A stretch of 62,326 bases of DNA, from positions 1 to 62,326 of the forward strand of contig WRBK01000010.1 of NCBI GenBank assembly GCA_009784575.1. Direction: 5' to 3'. The stretch is from Defluviitaleaceae bacterium (GTDB lineage Bacteria > Bacillota > Clostridia > Lachnospirales > WRAX01). Below the pieces are notes generated by a model. The model did not search any database, was not told the DNA's origin, and saw only the letters and a program-made list of their open reading frames with translations. Positions 1 through 6,124 of the stretch are shown here, one piece after another. Numbering within the stretch: the first letter of the stretch is position 1; the number at the start of each line of letters is the position of its first letter. The position numbers and the translations under genes are program-made.

Positions 1-1
1 A

Positions 2-184
2 GGATTACAAACAGACCACAACACACCTAGAACAATACTTGGAAACCAGCGCGTTATCCTAAGCAATGGAGACAATATGCCTATCATATTAACATCGGGC
101 TTAAACAATAGCACTAATATGACTTTTAGCCGAGGTGTGCTAACCACTGGTCTTAACCCTATAAATCATCAATTGCGAGGGTAA
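2..184 (+). CDS. 3' end of an unrecognised CDS, cut by the window edge
   Basis: A frame is open from base 2 for 60 codons to TAA at 182-184, with no start inside the window. The translation is rich in Asn, Thr, Leu and Gly (for example ILGNQRVILSNGDNMPII) and resembles no family I recognise. Its last residues and stop codon fall inside a dispersed repeat unit (about 165-235), so the repeat may have supplied a new stop. The frame could also be chance. Confidence 0.35.
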   Translation, partial: GLQTDHNTPRTILGNQRVILSNGDNMPIILTSGLNNSTNMTFSRGVLTTGLNPINHQLRG

Positions 185-235
185 CGTTGCTTCTAAAAGC
201 AGTAGCCATCATGTCCGCGGCAATCCATCAGCATC
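165..235. repeat. Dispersed repeat unit (degenerate copy 1)
   Basis: This stretch carries the two ends of a short repeat, ATTGCGAGGG at the left and CCGCGGCAATCCATC at the right. The same ends recur at 2531-2700 and 28445-28558. The core of this copy has diverged. Confidence 0.5.
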
Positions 236-269
236 AACCCAAATCCCCACATTTAGTTTCATTTTTTTG

Positions 270-298
270 TTGACAAATGTCTAATGGTGTGATACACT
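270..298 (+). promoter_or_regulatory. Sigma-A-type promoter of the first HTH/TPR regulator
   Basis: A perfect -35 TTGACA (270-275) is separated by 17 bp from -10 TACACT (293-298). The start codon of the regulator lies 60 bp downstream. Confidence 0.75.
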
Positions 299-357
299 AT
301 GCATAGATATGCGAATATAGACATGCACAAGACCATCTTTTGTATCGGAGTGATTGC

Positions 358-1635
358 ATGGGACGAACAAAAAAGCTATCCATAGCAGAAAAAACAAGAG
401 CAATAAGGCTAGCCAAACATATCAACCAAGATGACATTGCTACCGCCATTGGACGTGGAGTGCATACGGTTATTAAAACCGAAAACGGCAAAAGAAACTA
501 CAAAGAAGACGAGCTAACCGCCATCAGAAAATATCTGCACATTGAGGACATTCCCTTAACAGATGACGAACTAGCCCGCTTCAAAGGTCAGCTTTATGTT
601 TTCAGAGAACGCATCAAAGAAGAACTGCTAGACGAAGCCCGCAAAATGCAAAGCAGGTTAGCTATCATAACCATATACCCCTTTGAACCAGACCTACAGA
701 TGCTATACAAAACCATCGAGGCAAGACTGCTTTTAAAAGATGGCGAATATGATAAGGCAGGGGATAACCTAAAACTTATCAAGTCGCAGCTTGAGCATAC
801 GACGGATGAGGTAAGATATCATTATTACTATGCTATGGGGTCATTGTGTTTGTATAAGAGAAATCATGAGGAGGCTTTGGGGTTTTATCGGGAGGCTGAA
901 CGTGTTGAGTCCAGTAGTTTCGCAGAAGAAAATTCGCTAGATTTTAACCTTGCTGTTTGCTATTTTAGATTTGGGATGTATCTTTTGTCAATAGCTTCCT
1001 TAGAACGAATCTACAACTCGGATAATCGTGGTCTAACAAGCGCGACTGGAATTACACATGATGTTACCCTTGGTTTGAATTATATGGTAATGGGTCATTA
1101 TGATAAAGCAAAGAAATTATTTAATGAAGCCCTAGTGCGAGCAGAAGATTTAAATAATAAATATCGCACTGGCGGTATTCTACATAACCTTGGGTGTATT
1201 TATTACAAAACAAAGAAATATGAAAAAGCTACGATGTTCTTTGAACGAGCATCTATGTACGTAGAACAAAAAAGCAATGAATATATAGAAAATCTATTTT
1301 ACAAAACATTATGCCTTATTGCAAGCAAAAGTTCAGAAAGCAAATTAGAACTATCTAATGCAAAGTTAATAGCGAAAGGAAATGAACACTATGCATTTCT
1401 TTTGGATTCGCTATCACATATAATGACATTGAAAGAAAAAGAATCACGTCAATATATCGAAGATGTAACCATACCTTATCTATTAGAAAAGTATAAATAT
1501 TTTGAAGTTTTAATCTTTTATGAAGAACTTAAAAGATTTTTTGCTAAAAATAAAACGAAAACTTATGAAATCATGTCATCAATCGGAGAGGTTCAGCGGA
1601 GAATGATGCGTGAAAATATAGATGTAAAGGAGTGA
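358..1635 (+). CDS. HTH/TPR regulator, RRNPP-type candidate (locus 1)
   Basis: This is a 425-residue cytoplasmic protein. The N-terminal ~65 residues form an XRE-type helix-turn-helix (DIATAIGRGVHTVIKTENGK). The rest is helical TPR-like repeats, including the pairs around YHYYYAMGSLCLYKRNHEEA and GILHNLGCIYYKTKKYEKA. That architecture is the one of RRNPP peptide-sensing regulators (Rgg, PlcR, NprR and clostridial relatives), in which the TPR domain binds an imported peptide. The start at 358 is preferred over the in-frame one at 340 because GGAG (347-350) sits 7 nt upstream. Seven bases after the stop begins the first of three small secreted-peptide genes, supporting a signal-receptor role by inference. 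A paralogous locus lies at 28677-30805 on the other strand. The specific target and ligand are unknown. Confidence 0.8.
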   Translation: MGRTKKLSIAEKTRAIRLAKHINQDDIATAIGRGVHTVIKTENGKRNYKEDELTAIRKYLHIEDIPLTDDELARFKGQLYVFRERIKEELLDEARKMQSRLAIITIYPFEPDLQMLYKTIEARLLLKDGEYDKAGDNLKLIKSQLEHTTDEVRYHYYYAMGSLCLYKRNHEEALGFYREAERVESSSFAEENSLDFNLAVCYFRFGMYLLSIASLERIYNSDNRGLTSATGITHDVTLGLNYMVMGHYDKAKKLFNEALVRAEDLNNKYRTGGILHNLGCIYYKTKKYEKATMFFERASMYVEQKSNEYIENLFYKTLCLIASKSSESKLELSNAKLIAKGNEHYAFLLDSLSHIMTLKEKESRQYIEDVTIPYLLEKYKYFEVLIFYEELKRFFAKNKTKTYEIMSSIGEVQRRMMRENIDVKE

Positions 1636-1641
1636 CTAATA

Positions 1642-1812
1642 ATGAAAAAAAGGCTTCTCGGGATTTTCCTAACATTTGTTTTTGCACTTAGCCTCAGTGC
1701 TACAGTGTTCGCTCCGATTGGCGATAACCCAGATAGCCCATGGCCAAGACCAAGAATCGCCCCACCACCAATAGAGATATTATGTGAAGATGTAGAGATT
1801 GCGAAGATATGA
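1642..1812 (+). CDS. Small secreted peptide precursor 1 (locus 1)
   Basis: This gene encodes 56 residues, too short for usual gene callers. AAAGGAG at 1626-1632, overlapping the end of the regulator gene, serves as its ribosome binding site. Residues 1-24 form a classical signal peptide: MKKR, a hydrophobic run, then a cleavage-like TVFA. The exported part starts near PIGDNPDSPWPRPRIAP and ends CEDVEIAKI. By position and structure it is the putative pheromone precursor for the upstream TPR regulator. The last nine codons appear to derive from the regulator gene (EDVTI becoming EDVEI), so its C-terminus is chimeric. Export and signalling are inferred. Confidence 0.7.
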   Translation: MKKRLLGIFLTFVFALSLSATVFAPIGDNPDSPWPRPRIAPPPIEILCEDVEIAKI

Positions 1813-1950
1813 TAAGTATTTTGAAGCTTTAATTTTTTATGAAGAGCTAAGAAAATTCTTTTCTAAGAACAAAACTAAAACTCATAAAATTATGGCATTG
1901 ATAAGCAATGTCCAATCAAAAATGATGCGCGAAAATATGGATGCAAGGAG
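1813..1950 (+). pseudogene. Vestigial 3' tail of the regulator gene, copy 1
   Basis: When translated, this stretch gives KYFEALIFYEELRKFF, then KTHKIM and MMRENMDA. This matches the last ~47 residues of the regulator ending at 1635 (KYFEVLIFYEELKRFF to MMRENIDVKE). It has no start of its own, although the frame is largely kept. It links peptide gene 1 to peptide gene 2 and carries the AGGAG that would serve gene 2, so it marks a tandem duplication of a regulator-tail plus peptide cassette. Confidence 0.75.
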
Positions 1951-1959
1951 TGATTGTTG

Positions 1960-2129
1960 ATGAAAAAAAGTTGCTTAGCCTCGTTTTATTGCTCGTTTTT
2001 GTGCTTGGCTATAGCGTAAATGTATATGGACCTCAGGGCGATGACCCAGATAGACCATGGCCAAGACCAAGAATCGCCCCGCTGCCAATAGAGATATTAT
2101 GTGAAGATGTAGAGATTGCGAAGATATGA
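1960..2129 (+). pseudogene. Peptide precursor 2, frameshifted near its start
   Basis: The expected ATG at 1960 is followed by AAA AAA AGT and reads a stop after about 19 codons. From base 1962 onward another frame encodes LLSLVLLLVFVLGYSVNVYG, then a mature part nearly identical to precursor 1 (DPDRPWPRPRIAPLPIEILC and EDVEIAKI). A single base is missing near the A-run after the ATG. It is either a dead copy or one switched on and off by slippage. The alternative upstream ATG at 1941 in the intact frame has no good ribosome binding site. The 3' half is almost identical to precursor 1, indicating recent duplication. Confidence 0.65.
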
Positions 2130-2266
2130 TGAGTATTTTGAAGCTTTAATCTATTTACGAAGAACTTAAAAACTTCTTTGCTAAAAACAAAAACCTATAA
2201 AATCATGTCATCAATCGGCGAAATTCAACAACGAATGATGCGTGAGAATATATACATAAAGGAGTG
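2130..2266 (+). pseudogene. Vestigial 3' tail of the regulator gene, copy 2
   Basis: This is a second remnant of the regulator's C-terminal coding region. It contains recognisable KIMSSIGEIQQRMMREN wording and frame breaks near 2147 and 2185. It ends with AAAGGAG (2258-2264), which serves peptide gene 3. Confidence 0.7.
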
Positions 2267-2273
2267 ACAGGCA

Positions 2274-2435
2274 GTGAAAAAAAGATTACTCGGATTTGTC
2301 CTAACATTTATTTTTATGCTAAGTCTTAATGCTACGGTATTTGCCCCGATTGGCGATAACCCACATGACCCAATTCCTAGACCTAGAGTCACTCCACCAC
2401 CAATAGAACAACTACACGAAAACAGCCAATATTAA
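2274..2435 (+). CDS. Small secreted peptide precursor 3 (locus 1)
   Basis: This gene encodes 53 residues and starts at GTG, with AAAGGAG ending 9 nt upstream. The signal peptide (MKKRLLGFVLTFIFMLSLNA, then TVFA) is very close to that of precursor 1. The exported part PIGDNPHDPIPRPRVTPPPI ends in EQLHENSQY, a different C-terminus from copies 1 and 2. It therefore probably shows the ancestral end before the other copies fused to regulator sequence. The gene is followed at once by a rho-independent terminator, closing the operon. Confidence 0.7.
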   Translation: MKKRLLGFVLTFIFMLSLNATVFAPIGDNPHDPIPRPRVTPPPIEQLHENSQY

Positions 2436-2441
2436 ACCCTC

Positions 2442-2467
2442 AAAAAAAGACCGCAAGGTCTTTTTTT
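2442..2467 (+). terminator. Rho-independent terminator of locus 1
   Basis: An 11-bp stem (AAAAAAAGACC with GGTCTTTTTTT) closes a GCAA tetraloop and runs into T residues. Confidence 0.85.
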
Positions 2468-2530
2468 CTTGCAGATACGAGCATTTGCATCAATATAAAA
2501 TCAGCATTGATGGATATAGGTATCGACATT

Positions 2531-2700
2531 AATGGATTGCCACGGGCTATATAGCTATTGCCGTCAGCATTGACATAGCCCTCGCAATGACTGTCTTGCG
2601 GTGTCTTGGCTTCTCGGTTAAGAGATAGCCACCACTAACGTCATTGCGAGGGCGTAGAGAAGTATCTAAACGAAGATACCTAGCCCGCGGCAATCCATTA
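2531..2700. repeat. Inverted pair of the dispersed repeat unit (copy 2)
   Basis: Two units face each other. One runs from AATGGATTGCC to CTCGCAATGAC, the other from GTCATTGCGAG to GGCAATCCATT. The outer ends form an inverted repeat. The ends match those of the element at 28445-28558. This is MITE-like, with no coding capacity; an open frame across it on the minus strand is treated as spurious. Confidence 0.65.
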
Positions 2701-3010
2701 ACGTACATTTCAAAACCATTGCTCCAAAACCATTGCTCCAAAACATCAACAAGAAGCGCGTTGATGTTTTTCCGCAATACGTCATCATCCATCACACTCA
2801 TTCCAAAACAAACAACATCGTAGGGGTGGTCTGTGACCGCCCGAATAAATTCTATAAATAATGCACATTGCCCACCAGACAAATGCCCATAGCAAGCAAA
2901 AACATGCGCCCACAGACCGCCCTTGCCAGGGGGCATTTACTATATTAAAATAAGCCCATTAGCCCCCTTTTGTCGAAAACTGTCGTTAAATAAAATGCTA
3001 TATTTTGTAA
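2701..3010. other. Non-coding stretch with a second repeat type
   Basis: No convincing gene is visible. Around 2820-2850 lies GTAGGGGTGGTCTGTGACC followed by GCCC, a motif of the GTAGGGGCGACC type common as a dispersed bacterial repeat. The rest is unremarkable. Confidence 0.4.
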
Positions 3011-3017
3011 AAAATGC

Positions 3018-3046
3018 TTGCTTTTTCCATTCAAATGGTATATAAT
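3018..3046 (+). promoter_or_regulatory. Promoter upstream of structured leader and AbrB-like gene
   Basis: A -35 TTGCTT (3018-3023) lies 17 bp from a perfect -10 TATAAT (3041-3046). Transcription would start near 3053, about 230 nt before the AbrB-like start codon. Confidence 0.6.
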
Positions 3047-3137
3047 GGTATCTAAGTTAGCTTGCAAAATCAAGTCCAATCTGGAACGAAAGTAGGTGAT
3101 ATACACCAAAAAAGATAGATGATACGACATATAGCGT

Positions 3138-3225
3138 TTTTACTTGAAAAAGGCCTTGTGTCGAGACCGCATCGCGCGGCTTCAGGCGCGTTGTGGGCGA
3201 TGACGGAAGCCTATTTTCAAGTTAA
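3138..3225 (+). ncRNA. Strong hairpin, leader or small RNA of unknown class
   Basis: The lower arm (TTTACTTGAAAAAGGCCTT) pairs with AAGCCTATTTTCAAGTTAA about 50 nt later. The apex holds a second stem, ACCGCA-CGCGC with GCGCG-TGTGGG. There is no T-run, so it is not a simple terminator. It sits between a promoter and the AbrB-like gene, so it could be an independent small RNA or a regulatory 5' leader. I could not match it to 6S, SRP, tmRNA or a riboswitch class. Confidence 0.4.
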
Positions 3226-3283
3226 ACAGCAATATTAACGCAAAACCCAAAATGCAATGTTTAATTTTAAGGAGGAGAACCCT

Positions 3284-3535
3284 ATGTTTGTTAGAGAAAT
3301 GGACGGAAACGGAAGAATCGTTATACCAAAAGAAATGCGCAAAACCCTTGCATTAAACGAAGGTGACGGCATAGCCATATATGCCGAAGGTGAAAATATA
3401 ATTCTTGGGAAGCATTCATGCGTTTGCTTTGTATGCAATGGCACAAAGGATGTGCAAAAGCGCAATAAAGCGTTTTTGTGTGAGGAATGCAGAGAATCAC
3501 TAGGTGAGCTTTCCATGCTAAGACCTCCAGGATAG
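3284..3535 (+). CDS. AbrB/SpoVT-type transcription regulator with zinc ribbon
   Basis: This is an 83-residue protein. Residues 1-47 form an AbrB/MazE-like swapped-hairpin DNA-binding domain (VREMDGNGRIVIPKEMRKTL and an acidic GDGIAIYAEGENIIL strand). Residues ~49-70 contain two Cys-x-x-Cys pairs (CFVC and CEEC), which suggests a small zinc ribbon. Such fusions occur in clostridial transition-state regulators. ATG 3284 is chosen over 3257 because AAGGAGGAG precedes it directly. A ~230-nt structured leader lies upstream and a shared terminator downstream. Confidence 0.75.
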   Translation: MFVREMDGNGRIVIPKEMRKTLALNEGDGIAIYAEGENIILGKHSCVCFVCNGTKDVQKRNKAFLCEECRESLGELSMLRPPG

Positions 3536-3599
3536 AAAGCCCCGCAAAAAAGAAATTCCCCTCCATGGCGGGGTGGTCATGCGCCTGTGAAAAAAATAT

Positions 3600-3635
3600 A
3601 AAAACAGCCTCCGCCAATCAGCGGAGGCTGTTTTT
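3600..3635. terminator. Bidirectional terminator between abrB-like gene and tRNAs
   Basis: AAAAACAGCCTCCGC pairs with GCGGAGGCTGTTTTT across a CAATCA loop. A and T runs on both sides let it serve the plus-strand gene and the minus-strand tRNA operon. Confidence 0.85.
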
Positions 3636-3636
3636 C

Positions 3637-3721
3637 TGCCCAAGGCCGGAATCGAACCGGCACGCCTTTAAGGGGCGCAGGATTTTAAGTCCTGTGCGTC
3701 TACCAATTCCGCCACTTGGGC
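3637..3721 (-). tRNA. tRNA-Leu (anticodon TAA)
   Basis: On the minus strand this is an 85-nt tRNA with a long variable arm, acceptor GCCCAAG with CTTGGGC, T-loop GGTTCGATTCC and anticodon loop CTTAAAA. It is the last gene of a three-tRNA operon. CCA is not encoded. Confidence 0.9.
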
Positions 3722-3741
3722 GCGGAATGTTTTTTAGAAAC

Positions 3742-3812
3742 AGGCGCCACCCGGATTCGAACCGGGGGTAAAGGAGTTGCAGTCCTCTGCCTTACCACTT
3801 GGCTATGGCGCC
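3742..3812 (-). tRNA. tRNA-Cys (anticodon GCA)
   Basis: This is a 71-nt cloverleaf with acceptor GGCGCCA, anticodon loop CTGCAAC and T-arm GGTTCGAATCC. CCA is not encoded. Confidence 0.9.
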
Positions 3813-3871
3813 GTGTATGTGATGCGTAATCACCTTATAGCCAAACTGCAACTAAGGCTAAAAGGCGGTGA

Positions 3872-3943
3872 TGACCCGTAAGGGATTCGAACCCTTGTTA
3901 CCGCCGTGAAAGGGCGGTGTCTTAACCCCTTGACCAACGGGCC
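3872..3943 (-). tRNA. tRNA-Glu (anticodon TTC)
   Basis: This is a 72-nt cloverleaf with acceptor GGCCCGT, anticodon loop CTTTCAC and T-arm GGTTCGAATCC. It is the first gene of the tRNA operon, directly behind a consensus promoter. Confidence 0.9.
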
Positions 3944-3979
3944 GCATAATCATTATATGCAAAGACAAAAGCAAATTAC

Positions 3980-4008
3980 ATTATAAACGAGAAATTCTTC
4001 TGTGTCAA
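3980..4008 (-). promoter_or_regulatory. Consensus promoter of the tRNA operon
   Basis: On the minus strand, TTGACA (complement of 4003-4008) and TATAAT (complement of 3980-3985) are separated by exactly 17 bp. Confidence 0.85.
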
Positions 4009-4019
4009 TACTTTTTTAG

Positions 4020-4048
4020 TTGTTTTCTTCGGCAGATAGTGGTACAAT
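4020..4048 (+). promoter_or_regulatory. Promoter of the Asp23-like/FakA-like operon
   Basis: TTGTTT (4020-4025) and TACAAT (4043-4048) are 17 bp apart. It diverges from the tRNA promoter only 12 bp away. Confidence 0.65.
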
Positions 4049-4084
4049 AGTTTAGATTGATGAAAACGAGGAGGTATGCAAGAT

Positions 4085-4441
4085 ATGGCTTGCAAAATAA
4101 AAAACAAATATGGCACAATAAACATAGAAAATGAAGTTGTTGCCAGAGTTGCTGGCATGGCAGCCATGGAGTGTTATGGCGTAGTAGGCATGGCGGCAAA
4201 GAATGTAAGGGATGGCTTGGTGCATCTTTTAAAAATCGAAAGCCTAACAAAAGGCATTGTGCTACATGCGGGCGAAAAAAGCATTAATATTGACCTGCAC
4301 ATAATAGCAGAATACGGCACAAATATCACAGCTATATGCGAATCGCTTATATCTGCTGTAAAATACAAAGTTGAGGATATCTGTGGACTTACCGTGGGTC
4401 GTGTGAATGTTTTTGTGGAGGGATTAAGGGTAGATGAGTGA
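4085..4441 (+). CDS. Asp23/Gls24-family protein (YloU-like)
   Basis: This is a 118-residue Asp23/DUF322 protein, a small alkaline-shock family linked to envelope stress. The pattern is typical: an N-terminal strand-helix (GTINIENEVVARVAGMAAME), a central GIVLHAGEKSINIDLHIIAE segment and the C-terminal VGRVNVFVEGLRV. ATG 4085 is preferred because GGAGG (4070-4074) is 10 nt away; the ATG at 4076 is only 1 nt from it. It overlaps the following FakA-like gene by 8 nt, the conserved yloU-yloV pair of Firmicutes. Its biochemical role is unsettled in the family. Confidence 0.85.
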   Translation: MACKIKNKYGTINIENEVVARVAGMAAMECYGVVGMAAKNVRDGLVHLLKIESLTKGIVLHAGEKSINIDLHIIAEYGTNITAICESLISAVKYKVEDICGLTVGRVNVFVEGLRVDE

Positions 4442-6119
4442 TGTACAACGAATAACAAAATTAGATGGCAAAATGTTACGCAATATGATTATCGAGGGGT
4501 CTAATAGGCTAACAGCCAATAAGGCTCGCATAGATGCGCTTAATGTTTTTCCTGTTCCTGATGGTGATACAGGCACGAATATGTCTCTTACAGCCCTAGC
4601 GGCGGCAAAAGAAGTGGAAAAGCTAGATACAGATGATATCTTTGCTGTATCCAAGGCGGCGGCATCTGGCGCATTGCGCGGCGGGCGCGGCAATTCAGGC
4701 GTTATATTTTCTCAGCTTTTCCGCGGATTTTCTAAAGCCCTTGATGGTAAAACCACGGCTAACACAGCAGAAATTGCCATGGCTCTTGCAGGTGCATCCA
4801 AAACTGCATACAAAGCCGTAATGCGCCCGCAAGAGGGTACAATGCTGACTGTAGCCCGCCATATGGCAGAAGGTGCTGAAAAGGCTGTTAGAAACACCAA
4901 GGACATGGGTAGCTTTTTGCAAAGGGTGCTGGACGAAGGCAGCATTGCCCTTAGAAAAACCCCAGAGATGCTACCCGTACTAAAGCAAGCTGGCGTGGTG
5001 GATTCTGGCGGCGAGGGCATAGTGGTTTTCTTCAAAGGTATGCTGAAAGGCATGACGGCAGAAAATGTAAAGCTTGATGGTCAACCTATCCAAGAACCAA
5101 CAGAAGAAGTAAACTTTTCTGCACTTGCCAATTTTTCCACAGAAGAAATAACCTTTGGCTATTGCACAGAATTTTTTATTAATGTGCAAAATTTCTCCGA
5201 GGATGACGAGGACAGCTTCAAGGCTTACTTAGAGACCATGGGCGACTCCATAGCTCTTGTAGCTGATGACGAAATAGTAAAAATCCATGTACACACAGAC
5301 CACCCAGGAGCCGTAATGGAAAAAGCTATGGAAATAGGACCTCTTTCTAGCCTAAAAATCGAAAACATGCGCTTTCAGCATCACGAAGCCGTGACATTCC
5401 TAGACGGTATGGAAAATCAAGCCTTATTTACCGCACCAGTAAAAACCGAAGCAAAAGACCTAGGCATAGTAGCTATATCCAGCGGGGCTGGCTTTAGGCA
5501 AATCTTTGAGGAATTAGGCGTTGACTATATAGTGGAGGGCGGTCAAACAATGAATCCTTCTGCTGAAGATATAGCATCTGCTATTAGCAAAATAAACGCT
5601 CCAAATATAATTGTACTGCCAAACAATAAAAATATAATCCTAGCGGCAAAGCAAACCGAGCATTTATGCGAGGATAAAAACATATTCGTGGTAGAAAGCA
5701 AAAACCTACCACAAGGCATAGCTGCCATGATAAACCACATGCCAGATAACACAGTCGAAGAAAATGTGGAAGCTATGACAGAGACCCTAAGCGAAGTGAC
5801 AGTAGGGCAGATAACATATGCTGTGCGCGACACCGAAATGGATGGACAAAAGGTAAATGAAGGTGACTATATAGGCATATTGGGCGGCAAAATAGCCTGC
5901 TCGCATCAGGATATAGATATATCTGTTAAAGAGCTTATAAATGCGATAATGGCTGATGAGCCAGATGTTTTGACGGTATATCTGGGCGCAGATGTAAAAG
6001 AGGATGCAGAAACAACTGCAAACATAGAGAGCTATATAGCTGAAAATTATGAGAGCTGTGAGCTAGAAATTGTCTCTGGTGGTCAACCTGTGTATCATTA
6101 CATTTTCTCGGCGGAATAA
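4434..6119 (+). CDS. fakA: DAK2-domain fatty acid kinase-like protein (FakA/YloV)
   Basis: This is a 561-residue cytoplasmic protein. The N-terminal DhaL/DAK2 kinase domain (~1-200) shows the ATP/Mg loop FPVPDGDTGTNM and GGRGNSGVIFSQLFRGF. A middle domain (~240-330) carries HVHTDHPG, and the C-terminal third is DegV-like in fold (LPNNKNI). In the family FakA phosphorylates fatty acids bound by a FakB/DegV partner for phospholipid synthesis. No fakB is visible here. It is translationally coupled to the upstream Asp23-like gene (8-nt overlap) and 5 nt ahead of recG, a conserved order in Firmicutes. Confidence 0.9.
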   Translation: MSDVQRITKLDGKMLRNMIIEGSNRLTANKARIDALNVFPVPDGDTGTNMSLTALAAAKEVEKLDTDDIFAVSKAAASGALRGGRGNSGVIFSQLFRGFSKALDGKTTANTAEIAMALAGASKTAYKAVMRPQEGTMLTVARHMAEGAEKAVRNTKDMGSFLQRVLDEGSIALRKTPEMLPVLKQAGVVDSGGEGIVVFFKGMLKGMTAENVKLDGQPIQEPTEEVNFSALANFSTEEITFGYCTEFFINVQNFSEDDEDSFKAYLETMGDSIALVADDEIVKIHVHTDHPGAVMEKAMEIGPLSSLKIENMRFQHHEAVTFLDGMENQALFTAPVKTEAKDLGIVAISSGAGFRQIFEELGVDYIVEGGQTMNPSAEDIASAISKINAPNIIVLPNNKNIILAAKQTEHLCEDKNIFVVESKNLPQGIAAMINHMPDNTVEENVEAMTETLSEVTVGQITYAVRDTEMDGQKVNEGDYIGILGGKIACSHQDIDISVKELINAIMADEPDVLTVYLGADVKEDAETTANIESYIAENYESCELEIVSGGQPVYHYIFSAE

Positions 6120-6124
6120 AAATA

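Noticed and set aside
2547-2936. Minus-strand open frame of 129 codons
   Set aside because: It runs through dispersed repeat units and has no ribosome binding site. Its translation has no family character.
3053-3260. 6S RNA, SRP RNA or a known riboswitch
   Set aside because: The hairpin is strong but lacks the conserved motifs and closing stem of those classes, so it is left as an unassigned RNA.
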